Source of the DNA: Mangrovimonas sp. YM274
Lineage (GTDB): Bacteria > Bacteroidota > Bacteroidia > Flavobacteriales > Flavobacteriaceae
NCBI RefSeq assembly: GCF_030908385.1
Contig: NZ_CP133091.1
Span: forward strand, 124,001 to 188,000
Direction: 5' to 3'
DNA: 64,000 nt
Shown: positions 17,570 to 26,054 of the stretch, piece by piece
Layout: every line of letters starts with the position of its first letter
Position numbering within the stretch: position 1 is the stretch's first letter
Program-made: the position numbers and the translations under genes
Notes under the pieces: generated by a model
Seen by the model: the letters and a program-made list of their open reading frames with translations, nothing else
Told to the model about the DNA's origin: nothing
Databases searched by the model: none

Positions 17570-18109
17570 TTAATTTAATGTAAATTCTCTTTTTAGTTTG
17601 TTCAAGTTATTGGCAATGCTAGCGTTGTACTGCATGTCTCCAACTCGTAAAATGAAACCACCAATGATATCTTCATCGATGATATTTTGAACCTCAACCT
17701 CTGTCCCTCCGGTAAGCTCTTTTACTTTAGCCAACACTTGGGCCTTTAAGGCATCGGTTAAAGGAACCGCGGTAGTTACCTTGGCAACTTGAATTCCTTT
17801 TAACACATCAAACAAATGTGTGTACTTATTTGCAACAACCTCTAAAAGGGCAATCCTTTTATTAGTTATCAACGTCTCTATTAAATTTGTTGTAATTGCA
17901 TTGGTGTTTTTGAACACTTCAGACAATACAGCTCTTTTTACAGATGATCTTACCACAGGGCTAAGAAGCATTTCACTTAAGTCCTTGCTTCCCGCAATAG
18001 TAGTAGCAATCAATTTCATGTCGTTGTTTACGGCATCGGCATTGTTGTTATCTGATGCTAAACTTAAAGCTGCCTTGGCGTAACGTACTGCTGCTCTTTC
18101 TCCTGCCAT
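17570..18109 (-). CDS. atpH: F-ATPase subunit delta
   Basis: This 179-residue delta subunit joins the peripheral stalk to the top of F1. The family N-terminus is AAVRYAKAALSLASD; the C-terminal signature is around EVEVQNIIDEDIIGGFILRV followed by GDMQYNAS. It starts 7 bases after the atpF stop and ends 32 bases before atpA, as expected in the operon order atpB-E-F-H-A-G. Confidence 0.95.
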   Translation of the reverse strand: MAGERAAVRYAKAALSLASDNNNADAVNNDMKLIATTIAGSKDLSEMLLSPVVRSSVKRAVLSEVFKNTNAITTNLIETLITNKRIALLEVVANKYTHLFDVLKGIQVAKVTTAVPLTDALKAQVLAKVKELTGGTEVEVQNIIDEDIIGGFILRVGDMQYNASIANNLNKLKREFTLN

Positions 18110-18116
18110 TGTAATC

Positions 18117-18617
18117 TTAGTTTAATGTTGCTTCACCCAACATAGACTCTACCAATTGCAATTGGTTGTCGTTGCTGGATAATTCCTTACGCACCACCTT
18201 TTCTGCGATTTCAATAGACAAACCAGCTACTTGGTTTTTCAACTCTTCCATAGCGGCTTTCTTTTCGCTTTCAATAGCAGCCTGAGCTTGCTCGATAATT
18301 TTTGTTGCTTGCGCCTGAGCCTCGTCTTTGGCATCATTAATCATCTTCGTTTTCATGTCGCGAGCATCTTTCAACATAGCTTCACGCTCAGCACGAGCTT
18401 CGTTAAGGATACGCTCATTGTCTGCCTTAAGGTTTTCCATTTCCTTACGGGCATTGTCTGCAGCAAATAAGGCGTCTTTAATTCCAGTTTCACGCTTTTC
18501 AACCGCATCCAAAATTGGTTTCCAAGCAAACTTCTTTAATAAAAACACTAATCCAACAAACAATAACAATTGCCAGAAAAACAGACCTACTGAAAATTCA
18601 CTAATTAACTTCTCCAT
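18117..18617 (-). CDS. atpF: F-ATPase subunit b
   Basis: This 166-residue peripheral stalk subunit has one N-terminal membrane helix (FFWQLLLFVGLVFLLKKFAW) followed by a long charged amphipathic helix from about residue 35 onward (DAVEKRETGIKDALFAADNA). This is the normal b-subunit layout. It is separated from atpE by a 79-base gap that contains a strong hairpin, unlike the other short gaps in the operon. Confidence 0.96.
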   Translation of the reverse strand: MEKLISEFSVGLFFWQLLLFVGLVFLLKKFAWKPILDAVEKRETGIKDALFAADNARKEMENLKADNERILNEARAEREAMLKDARDMKTKMINDAKDEAQAQATKIIEQAQAAIESEKKAAMEELKNQVAGLSIEIAEKVVRKELSSNDNQLQLVESMLGEATLN

Positions 18618-18657
18618 TTATATTTATGTTATAATCTAATTCTTTAAATAATTAAAC

Positions 18658-18686
18658 AACAGCTGCAACCAACCGTTACAGCTGTT
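18658..18686 (-). promoter_or_regulatory. Hairpin between atpE and atpF
   Basis: AACAGCTG and CAGCTGTT form an 8-bp stem, extended by AAC/GTT after one mismatch. It lies downstream of atpE and 41 bases before the atpF start. On the minus strand it is followed by a weakly T-rich stretch (GTTTAATTATTT). It could act as a partial terminator or an RNA-stabilising end that raises c-subunit output. Confidence 0.55.
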
Positions 18687-18696
18687 AGTTTTGTTG

Positions 18697-18888
18697 TTAT
18701 GCCGCGAAAAGGGCAGCAAATCCAATACCTTCAATAAGGGCAGCAGCAATAAGCATAGCTGTTTGGATTTTTCCAGAAGCTTCTGGTTGACGAGCGATAG
18801 CGTCCATAGCTTGTCCACCGATTCTACCGATACCTAAAGCAGCACCGATAACGATCAATCCAGCTCCTACAATGTTTGGAATAGTCAT
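18697..18888 (-). CDS. atpE: F-ATPase subunit c
   Basis: This 63-residue proteolipid with two membrane helices forms the rotor ring of Fo. The polar loop is ARQPEAS, and the ion-binding carboxylate is the E of AALIEGIGF in helix 2. The residues that make Na+-binding c-subunits (a Gln in helix 1 and Ser/Thr next to the Glu) are not present: the corresponding positions are Ile and Gly, so coupling to H+ is likely. It lies between atpB and atpF. Its high stoichiometry in the complex may be served by the hairpin that follows it. Confidence 0.96.
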   Translation of the reverse strand: MTIPNIVGAGLIVIGAALGIGRIGGQAMDAIARQPEASGKIQTAMLIAAALIEGIGFAALFAA

Positions 18889-18921
18889 AGTATATATATT
18901 AAATAATTAAACATTCAAATT

Positions 18922-19995
18922 TTAGTGGTCATGGTGCTCTTCTACAGCAGAACCGAAATACAATGCAGATAACATTGTAAAGATGTACGCTTGTAATGCT
19001 GCTACCAACAACTCCAACAACGACAACACAAATGCCAAACCAAATGACAAGGTGCTACCAACCCAATTTTTGAAGATGAACATCAACCCGATGATACTCA
19101 TCAATACAATGTGACCAGCAGTAATGTTGGCATACAAACGAATCAACAATGAAAACGGCTTGATGAAAGTTCCCAACAATTCAATTGGCGCTAAAATGAT
19201 TTTCATTGGCACAGGCACTCCTGGCATCCAGAAAATGTGTTTCCAGTAATTTTTGTTTCCTGAAAAAGTTGTAATTAAATAGGTAAGTAATGCCAAAGCA
19301 AAAGTTACCGCAATGTTGTTGGTTACATTCACCCCAAGTGGCGTTAACCCTAACAAGTTGATAATCCAGATAAAGAAGAAGATGGTCAACAAGTAACTCA
19401 TATAACGCTTGTAATGCTTTTTCCCAATGTTAGGAATTGCAATTTCATCTCTTACATATATAATGATAGGCTCTAAGAAACGACCTATTCCCTTTGTCAT
19501 TTGACCATTTTTGTAAGTCTTTGCCATTCTGCTGAAGATGAAAAACATCAACAACCCAACAAGAAATACAGTAAACACGTTTTTAGTGATAGAAAAATCC
19601 AACGGTTTTACATTACTAACATGATGATGCTCTTCATGAATAGTTCCCTCCGCATCTGTTTTATAAATTTTACCGTGGTATAATTTGTAATACTCACCTC
19701 CTACTTCGGCAACAGATTCACCATGGTGCAACTTTGAAGATGAAAACACCTTTAAACCGTTATCAAATAAAATTACAGGAAGTGGAAACCCAATATATTT
19801 GTGCTCTCCAGCGTCATTGGTATAGGAGAACAAACTAAAATCATGAGAGTCCAACAAGTGGTGATCAATATACTCCTTGATCTCCGTTTTTAAATCTTTT
19901 CCCTCCTCATGATGTCCTTCTTCTTTAGCAAAAGAAAATGCAGTTACAAAAAAGAACAGTAAACAAATTGTTTTTAACGAAATTACGTTTTGCAT
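18922..19995 (-). CDS. atpB: F-ATPase subunit a
   Basis: This 357-residue stator channel subunit of Fo has a long N-terminal extension. A signal-peptide-like segment (residues 1-23, ending SFAKEEG) is followed by a His/Glu-rich periplasmic region of ~110 residues (GHHEEGKD, HEEHHH), then the membrane core. The essential arginine is in PFSLLIRLYANITAGH. The extension is typical of Bacteroidota AtpB. The C-terminus is also His/Glu-rich (EEHHDH). It is the first gene after its own promoter at 20029-20056. Confidence 0.95.
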   Translation of the reverse strand: MQNVISLKTICLLFFFVTAFSFAKEEGHHEEGKDLKTEIKEYIDHHLLDSHDFSLFSYTNDAGEHKYIGFPLPVILFDNGLKVFSSSKLHHGESVAEVGGEYYKLYHGKIYKTDAEGTIHEEHHHVSNVKPLDFSITKNVFTVFLVGLLMFFIFSRMAKTYKNGQMTKGIGRFLEPIIIYVRDEIAIPNIGKKHYKRYMSYLLTIFFFIWIINLLGLTPLGVNVTNNIAVTFALALLTYLITTFSGNKNYWKHIFWMPGVPVPMKIILAPIELLGTFIKPFSLLIRLYANITAGHIVLMSIIGLMFIFKNWVGSTLSFGLAFVLSLLELLVAALQAYIFTMLSALYFGSAVEEHHDH

Positions 19996-20028
19996 ATCAC
20001 TTAATTAATAGTGGCCTAAAAATTGGTG

Positions 20029-20056
20029 CAAAGGTATGCTTTTCATTCAAAAGCAA
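20029..20056 (-). promoter_or_regulatory. Promoter of the atpBEFHAG operon
   Basis: On the minus strand TTG (20056-20054) and TACCTTTG (20036-20029) are spaced by 17 bases, matching the Bacteroidota consensus. The -7 box lies 33 bases before the atpB start. It separates the core operon from the upstream small genes. Confidence 0.7.
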
Positions 20057-20109
20057 AAAACAAAATTTCACAATATTTTTGAATTAATTTGAAGAAGTAA
20101 AAAAAGGGG

Positions 20110-20499
20110 TTAATCCAAATTTTTAAGAAGCTTTAACACACCAAAAGCTTCTGTAACCAAACAAGTTACATAAGGCACGAAAAAAGTGACAAATTCCACT
20201 CTGGTAATTTGTCCGTCCACGGAATATTTTGGATAGAAGACAATAAAAAACACGGCAAACTTCAATAAACTTCCCGCCATGAACAAAAACCCCATTTGGT
20301 CTTTAAGTTTTTTCCTAAAAAAATAGAGTCCATATAAAATGGTTAGAGCCAAAAGAACATTCACCACATAAGCCAAAACAATATAATTGGCAAAGACCTC
20401 ATAATCCAGTTGCCGTAATAACATGGTATGTATAAAAAAAACAATTGCCGAAGCAATTGTTATTTGTATTGTAGATTTTACCAGAATATCCTTATTCAT
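20110..20499 (-). CDS. Small four-helix membrane protein upstream of atpB
   Basis: This 129-residue protein has four predicted membrane helices (about residues 10-28, 38-60, 68-88 and 105-122). It overlaps the AtpZ-like gene by 8 bases and ends about 115 bases before atpB. Genes at this place in Bacteroidota ATPase loci are often annotated as AtpI-related or as a DUF6168 family; that assignment is from memory of the neighbourhood and is not certain. A role in ATPase assembly or ion supply for the complex is an inference from position. Confidence 0.7.
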   Translation of the reverse strand: MNKDILVKSTIQITIASAIVFFIHTMLLRQLDYEVFANYIVLAYVVNVLLALTILYGLYFFRKKLKDQMGFLFMAGSLLKFAVFFIVFYPKYSVDGQITRVEFVTFFVPYVTCLVTEAFGVLKLLKNLD

Positions 20500-20728
20500 T
20501 TAATTTATTGATTTGCTTTAGCACGACATATAAAGAAATCCCTACCCCCAACAGTGTTCCAACTATTAAAAACAGTTTTCCTCCGTCGGTGTATTTTGTA
20601 TCCAGCCATTTGCCCAACATGACAAACAGATAGATAGTAATTCCCATCTGAAAAGCAACCCCGCTTAAAGCTGCAAGGTTCTTAAGCTGATTTTTGGGCT
20701 TCTCTGGTATTTTTTTGTTGTCCTCCAT
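20492..20728 (-). CDS. atpZ: AtpZ/AtpI family protein
   Basis: This 78-residue two-helix protein has a charged N-terminus (EDNKKIPEKPKNQLKN), then SGVAFQMGITIYLFVMLGKW, the conserved LDTKYTDGGKLFL loop and a second helix GTLLGVGISLYVVLKQ. This is the AtpZ/AtpI pattern (ATPase gene 1 / Mg2+-Ca2+ chaperone) that helps c-ring assembly or Mg2+ supply. Its start lies inside the bactofilin gene: the first 15 codons overlap that gene in another frame by 47 bases. Confidence 0.85.
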   Translation of the reverse strand: MEDNKKIPEKPKNQLKNLAALSGVAFQMGITIYLFVMLGKWLDTKYTDGGKLFLIVGTLLGVGISLYVVLKQINKLNE

Positions 20729-21092
20729 TTTTTGAACCTTTCATTGCGCAAGTCGCATTAAACGTAGCACCAGGTTCCACAGCCAACTTACCAACTTCCG
20801 CTTCACCTTCCACAACTGCAGAGGATTTTAAAGACAAGGTATCAGTAAGTACGAGCTTTCCTGAAAAACTTCCTTCTATATCGGCGTTGGCACTTTTTAA
20901 AGTACCATTAACAACACCTGTTCTACCGATAACAATTTTTCCTGGGGTTTTGATATTACCCTCAACAGTTCCTTCAATTCTGAAATCTCCTTCACCAACA
21001 ACATCACCTGTGATGGTAGTTCCTTTAGCGATGGTGTTTTGCTGCGATATTCCTTCTACTGCCATTCTTCCTTTTTTTTGTTCCGAAAACAT
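20682..21092 (-). CDS. Bactofilin (polymer-forming cytoskeletal protein)
   Basis: This 136-residue bactofilin forms non-polar filaments of stacked right-handed beta-helices. The repeat-rich core at about residues 20-112 alternates hydrophobic residues and glycines (TTITGDVVGEGDFRIEGTVE, then GKIVIGRTGVVNGTLKSANA). The N- and C-terminal tails are short, and the C-tail is basic and disordered (GGQQKNTREAQKSA). It starts 12 bases after porW/sprE and overlaps the AtpZ-like gene by 47 bases. Bactofilins place cell-wall or motility machinery in other bacteria; here the link to type IX secretion or ATPase genes is by position only. Confidence 0.92.
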   Translation of the reverse strand: MFSEQKKGRMAVEGISQQNTIAKGTTITGDVVGEGDFRIEGTVEGNIKTPGKIVIGRTGVVNGTLKSANADIEGSFSGKLVLTDTLSLKSSAVVEGEAEVGKLAVEPGATFNATCAMKGSKNGGQQKNTREAQKSA

Positions 21093-21104
21093 AGGTTAAA
21101 TTTT

Positions 21105-23690
21105 TTATTGGGATTGTAAATATTCGTTCACATTTTTATGCATTTGCACAATTCCATAATTAGGGGATGAAATGGCAAAGTGCTCACGCTTTAATTTGTA
21201 TTTCTTACCTTCCAAAATTTCCGCTAACCCTAGAGCTCCGTCTGCACTCTTTAATCCATGGATTACTACAAATTTGGTCTCAAGATCATACATATCTATA
21301 GACACCTTTAAATTTAGGTAATCTACTTTAACTATAGCCTCCTCCAGTTTCTTGGCAAATTCTTCAATTTGCTCTTCATCCTTACTTTCAAATGGATAGA
21401 CCAAATTAAAGTTTTTTGCCGACTCGTTAGACACAAATTGCTTGTTGGCTAACACAGGGATTACTTTATCCATCAACTCTTGCGCACGCTTACCTTCATC
21501 GGTGTTTGGATAATTAAGCGCTGTGTAATTAACACCTTCTTTATAGGCCTCAAAACCATATAGCCTACCACGTGCAGATGCCTTTAAAATCTCAAACTTA
21601 GGCACAATGGCATCGCCTTCCAACTCCCGAATGTATTCGTCACAAAGGGCAATGGTCTCCAAATAATTTTCTGCTTCAAATTCCTTGTAAGTCTTCTTAT
21701 AAAGATTCTCCGGACTATTTTCATCGCTCGCCAATTCCGATTTTGGATTCAACAATATTTCAGCATAACGTGAATCTGGATGGTTGGCCACAATATCATT
21801 TTTCATAGCCTCTGCCTGAGCCGCCATTTCCAAATCCAAATAGATTTTATACAAATTATATTTGGAAGGCAAAATCAAACGTTCCTCCGGATTACTTTGC
21901 AATAAATTTTCCAATTTGTTTTTGGCTAACTCATTCTCACTGAACTTCTCTCTATAAATAACCCCCAATTGGTAATAAGCAAAATTACGTTCCTTTATCA
22001 AGCTATCAATTACCCTTTTATCTGAAGGCACCTTCTCTAGATAAAATTCAGGATCGTAAAGCTCACTCTCGGTAGTCCCTTCTGCTAAAGCCTCTCCACT
22101 AACAGCTCCAACCTTTGCCGCCTTATTAGATGACAACCTCCAATTATCCTGCAACATTCTGTCTCCCCAAATTTTTGAAAACTCATTTCTACCATAGGAT
22201 ACCGTAGTTGGATTGTAAAAATAAAAGGTTTGTTTTTGTCCGTTGGCATTACCTCCTGGAGGCAACAAAGAACTTCTTGAAACGGAATTATTGGCATTGT
22301 TTGCAGTGGCCAGCCCCGCATTAACTCGATTAGCTATCTCCTCCTGTTTTGCACGCTCCTCTTCAGCTTTTTTCAACTCTTCTATATAGGCACTAAATAC
22401 AGCCAAGCGCTCTGCTTCGCTCATGTTCACCAATCTAAGGATACTGTCGTTGGTTTGGGCAATATCCTCATAAAGAATGACATCATCCAAGTTATCACGT
22501 TTACGCTTGATTATTCGGTACGGCCTAGTTCTTGGCTCCAAATTGATCAAGGTACTGTCATAATAGGCACCAGCGTATTTGTATTGGGCCATATCAAAAT
22601 TCATATCCCCCAAAACAGTATAATCGAAAGCTCTTAATTGTTTATCCGGCGTATTGGTTCGTAAGGATTTATTGTAATTGGCAATCGCCAAACTATCTTC
22701 GCCCTTCCCGCGATGGTACTCACCTATTCGATAATATATTTTGTCCAAAAACGGACGGTTTTCACGATTCTTTTCCAAGTCGGCCAGATACTCTTCAAAT
22801 TCAACTACCTTCAAAGAATCTGTCACATTTGAATTCTTGATTTTCTCTAGATGAGCGTTGATATAATAAGGCCGTGGAATTTTACGGTGCATATCGATAA
22901 TTTTATCGAAAGCCATATTGGCGCTGTCTACTTCACCAAGTGAATTATAAAGCTGACCAATGATATAGTTATAACGCGCCTGTTCTGTATTCTTTTTGGT
23001 AACCGCAGCTGCAATTTGCAATTGTGTAATGGCACTGTCAGGTGATTTTGTATTGATGTATGCCTGTGCTAAACTCGACGTAGCATCAGCCAAATCCTGA
23101 TCTTCCAGTTCAGCCTGTTCTAAAAGACGCTTCAGATTTTTAATAGCCAACTCATTATTCTCTAATCTAATGTTGGTCTTCTCTCTCCAAACTTTGGCTG
23201 TATTGATTTTGTCACTAGCGGCATGTTTGTAGAGAATATAGTTGAAGGCTTCCAATGCAGGAATAAAACGTTGGTCGTAATAACGTGCCTGACCAAGCAA
23301 CAGGTAAGCTTCATCAATTTGAGGGTTGTATTCTTTCCCCCGAATGTTCATCCCGTGTTTTTGGATGGCCTTGATGGCTTTTTCTTCTGCTCGTTCAAAA
23401 CTTGGATTTTTGGAATCCCCAGGCATGATCACCTCTTCAAACACTTCCATGCGTTCTACAGGAAGAAGGTTCCAATAATCGTCGGTATAGGCATCGTTGA
23501 TAGCATCACGTCCTTGTTCCAGAGCAATATTTCCATTGTATAGAATATTGTATTTGGTACCCATTGCATGAAAGTTTCGGTTCATGAACTTATCCTTCTT
23601 ACGGGAACATGAGGTTGCAATTACCGAAACACCTAGTAACGCTATTATGATTTTAGAAGTTGTTTTCAACCTTGCCGACATTTGCTTCAT
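21105..23690 (-). CDS. porW: Type IX secretion / gliding lipoprotein PorW (SprE)
   Basis: This 861-residue outer-membrane lipoprotein with many TPR units has its lipobox at VIATSC (cysteine 28), followed by SRKKDKF. The N-terminal segment FMNRNFHAMGTKYNILYNGN is the recognisable start of the PorW/SprE family. TPR-like helices fill about residues 100-420, a low-complexity part lies near 440-490 (NAGLATANNANNS), and further repeats follow. In Flavobacterium johnsoniae SprE is needed for gliding and type IX secretion; in Porphyromonas gingivalis PorW is its counterpart. Other T9SS core genes are not in the window. It precedes the bactofilin and ATPase genes. Confidence 0.9.
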   Translation of the reverse strand: MKQMSARLKTTSKIIIALLGVSVIATSCSRKKDKFMNRNFHAMGTKYNILYNGNIALEQGRDAINDAYTDDYWNLLPVERMEVFEEVIMPGDSKNPSFERAEEKAIKAIQKHGMNIRGKEYNPQIDEAYLLLGQARYYDQRFIPALEAFNYILYKHAASDKINTAKVWREKTNIRLENNELAIKNLKRLLEQAELEDQDLADATSSLAQAYINTKSPDSAITQLQIAAAVTKKNTEQARYNYIIGQLYNSLGEVDSANMAFDKIIDMHRKIPRPYYINAHLEKIKNSNVTDSLKVVEFEEYLADLEKNRENRPFLDKIYYRIGEYHRGKGEDSLAIANYNKSLRTNTPDKQLRAFDYTVLGDMNFDMAQYKYAGAYYDSTLINLEPRTRPYRIIKRKRDNLDDVILYEDIAQTNDSILRLVNMSEAERLAVFSAYIEELKKAEEERAKQEEIANRVNAGLATANNANNSVSRSSLLPPGGNANGQKQTFYFYNPTTVSYGRNEFSKIWGDRMLQDNWRLSSNKAAKVGAVSGEALAEGTTESELYDPEFYLEKVPSDKRVIDSLIKERNFAYYQLGVIYREKFSENELAKNKLENLLQSNPEERLILPSKYNLYKIYLDLEMAAQAEAMKNDIVANHPDSRYAEILLNPKSELASDENSPENLYKKTYKEFEAENYLETIALCDEYIRELEGDAIVPKFEILKASARGRLYGFEAYKEGVNYTALNYPNTDEGKRAQELMDKVIPVLANKQFVSNESAKNFNLVYPFESKDEEQIEEFAKKLEEAIVKVDYLNLKVSIDMYDLETKFVVIHGLKSADGALGLAEILEGKKYKLKREHFAISSPNYGIVQMHKNVNEYLQSQ

Positions 23691-23809
23691 AACATAACAG
23701 GAATCTAGCCTGTATATTATGTGTTGGCTGTAAAAATAAGCATCTTTTTGAATTATTGAAGTCTCTTTAGATGAAATCTGACCTCAACTACTGAAAGTCC
23801 AAACTTTCC

Positions 23810-24517
23810 CTACAAGGTGGCCGAACCTGCAAAATATCCTTCCAATTCCTTAAGGGTTGCAGTGTTGGTGGCCATGTCCTTGATCACTTCTCCTTTTTCC
23901 AGCACCACAATACGTTCGCACACATCGGTAACATGCATAAGGTCATGACTGGAAATAAGCACCGTGACATCTCTGGTTTCGGCAAGATCTTTTATAATTC
24001 CTTTTAACCGAATTTGCGTAGTAGGATCCAAATTAGCAAAGGGCTCATCCAAAATTACCACTTTAGGGTTACCAATTAAGGCAGCCACAATCCCCACCTT
24101 CTTTTGATTTCCTTTACTTAAATCCCTGAGGTACTTCTTCTGATTTAAAATTTCGTCATGGAAAAAATCCTCAAACTGCTTGACAAAAGTATCCACATCG
24201 GCTTTGTTTTGTCCTCGCAAATCTCCCACAAAATAGAAATACTCCTCTGGTGTTAAATACCCAATCAAGAAACTTTCATCAATAAAGGCAGACGTGAAAG
24301 GCTTCCAATCTTCGCTTTGACTCACCCTAATATTGCTATTCTTAATATAACCCGTGGTTGGCTGTATTAAATCCAACAACAGACTAAAATAGGTGGTTTT
24401 ACCAGCCCCATTATTTCCCACCAAACCAAAACTCTGGCCTTTGGAAATATTCAGACTATCAATATTCAATACGGTTTTGTCGCCGTAACGTTTTGTAAGT
24501 TGCGATGTTTGAATCAT
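23810..24517 (-). CDS. ABC transporter ATP-binding protein
   Basis: This 235-residue ABC ATPase has Walker A GNNGAGKTT (34-42), a signature LSKGN in DLSKGNQKKVG, Walker B VVILDEP and a switch histidine in VLISSHD. The signature is the LSKGN variant common in exporters of this type rather than LSGGQ. It starts 11 bases after its membrane partner gene and is the last gene of the unit that begins with the PadR regulator. It would energise the permease encoded just upstream; the substrate is unknown. Confidence 0.93.
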   Translation of the reverse strand: MIQTSQLTKRYGDKTVLNIDSLNISKGQSFGLVGNNGAGKTTYFSLLLDLIQPTTGYIKNSNIRVSQSEDWKPFTSAFIDESFLIGYLTPEEYFYFVGDLRGQNKADVDTFVKQFEDFFHDEILNQKKYLRDLSKGNQKKVGIVAALIGNPKVVILDEPFANLDPTTQIRLKGIIKDLAETRDVTVLISSHDLMHVTDVCERIVVLEKGEVIKDMATNTATLKELEGYFAGSATL

Positions 24518-24528
24518 AATCCTTTATA

Positions 24529-26007
24529 TTAACTGTCTTGACTAAAGGCGTCAATCATTTTATATTTCGACTCTAAATATTTTTCTGTAATCAGGCTCAT
24601 TAATTTCTGGTGAAACACAATCCCCGTTAACCCCAATACTATTAACACGGCGCAGGCTATTTGAAAATTAGCCACAGCATAGAACAAGCCAAAAATTGCC
24701 AAGGGCAACAGCATAAGCGGAATACCAATAATCCACTGTACCGCTCCCGTTCCCTGATAATTAAAAGCCGCCCGCTGGTTTAAATCAATTTTCTTCCGGT
24801 TGAAAGAGCCCCCAAACAAAATAACATGTGTGTTGATTCCAATATTATACACAGCCGCTGCAAAATGCGCCAACAGAATCTTCCACCCAAAATATACGTA
24901 TGGAATACTCAATACAAACAGCACAATTACGCTGGCTGTCATCAACACATACTTAGACCTCAAATATTGTTCATATTTAATATTTTGAGCCATGAGCATT
25001 TTGTAATAACCGCTATCCCATGCCGGGATGAACTGCCCAAAATTGATAAGAAAGATTCCGGTAACAAAAATTCCGATAAAGGCATAAAACCAAGGCATAT
25101 TGGCGTAGGTTGGATTGGGATAGAAAAACAAACCGTATAATAAACCAATTACCAAAATGAATACCGACGAGCGTGGACGTTTATTTCTCCAAATCAATTT
25201 TAAATCCATTTGAATGAAGGGCGCGGTATCTCCAAAATGTCTGGTCCAAGCCATTGTTGAAGCCTCCACCTGCTGCACTTTGGTTTTTAAAGAATGATCT
25301 AAATACAACTGCTCCTTTAACAACCTGAAATTATAAGCATATACCAAAGCCAAAATCAACAACGGCACTACCAACCAAAGGGGATTAGAGCTCACCGCCC
25401 TTAAAAAGGAAGCTACAACTTCGTCTATAGAAACAATGTTGAAATAATTAAGCGCAAACAAGCCCCCTACCAGCACCAATATTGGGAGATAGGACAATTC
25501 CGTTTTTGAGGAAAGACTTTCTATGATGAAGTTTAAAAAATTTACGATCAGGGTCAAAAGCAATAAAGCAAAACCCCAAACAATTACCGCCCCCAAGCCA
25601 TGCCCACTTCTAACCAACATAAACCCAAAAGGCACCACAATAAACAAATGCAGAAAATTGAAAAACGACAGCGCCGATTTCCCCAACACATAATTGACTA
25701 CTTGACGCCGCTTAACAGGCAACAACAATAAAGGCTTAACAGCCATTACTGGCAACTTTTGAAAAAAGAACCGAATAAACAGATCCATTAAAAACCAATA
25801 AAACACAACATTGTTCACAACAACAAATGGATCCTGATCTGGAAACATTTGTTTTAAGCCAGGGTATAATGCCAAGCCTGTGACTAAAAGACCAAAAATC
25901 ATCCACAATGCCAAAAGCAGCATGAATATTTTAAGCACCATTCCTTTTCCAAAACTCGCCGATCTGAAAAAAGCTTTAATTTCTAGGGAGACAAACTGTT
26001 TTAGCAT
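24529..26007 (-). CDS. ABC exporter membrane subunit (DUF5687-like)
   Basis: This 492-residue integral membrane protein has about 12 hydrophobic helices, starting MLKQFVSLEIKAFFRSASFG, a pattern of ABC-2-like permeases in Bacteroidota often labelled DUF5687. No nucleotide-binding domain is present; the ATPase is the next gene downstream, 11 bases away. Charged cytoplasmic loops include LLPVKRRQVVNYVLGKS and DLKLIWRNKRPRSS. It lies 47 bases after a run of three overlapping small membrane protein genes controlled by PadR, suggesting one transcription unit. The substrate is unknown. Confidence 0.82.
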   Translation of the reverse strand: MLKQFVSLEIKAFFRSASFGKGMVLKIFMLLLALWMIFGLLVTGLALYPGLKQMFPDQDPFVVVNNVVFYWFLMDLFIRFFFQKLPVMAVKPLLLLPVKRRQVVNYVLGKSALSFFNFLHLFIVVPFGFMLVRSGHGLGAVIVWGFALLLLTLIVNFLNFIIESLSSKTELSYLPILVLVGGLFALNYFNIVSIDEVVASFLRAVSSNPLWLVVPLLILALVYAYNFRLLKEQLYLDHSLKTKVQQVEASTMAWTRHFGDTAPFIQMDLKLIWRNKRPRSSVFILVIGLLYGLFFYPNPTYANMPWFYAFIGIFVTGIFLINFGQFIPAWDSGYYKMLMAQNIKYEQYLRSKYVLMTASVIVLFVLSIPYVYFGWKILLAHFAAAVYNIGINTHVILFGGSFNRKKIDLNQRAAFNYQGTGAVQWIIGIPLMLLPLAIFGLFYAVANFQIACAVLIVLGLTGIVFHQKLMSLITEKYLESKYKMIDAFSQDS

Positions 26008-26054
26008 CTTTTGTTTGGGTTAGCATTTCATTAGTAACCAATATATCTAAAATG

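Noticed and set aside
23793-23808. Small hairpin after the ABC ATPase gene
   Set aside because: Six-pair stem without a T run and overlapping the gene boundary; too weak.
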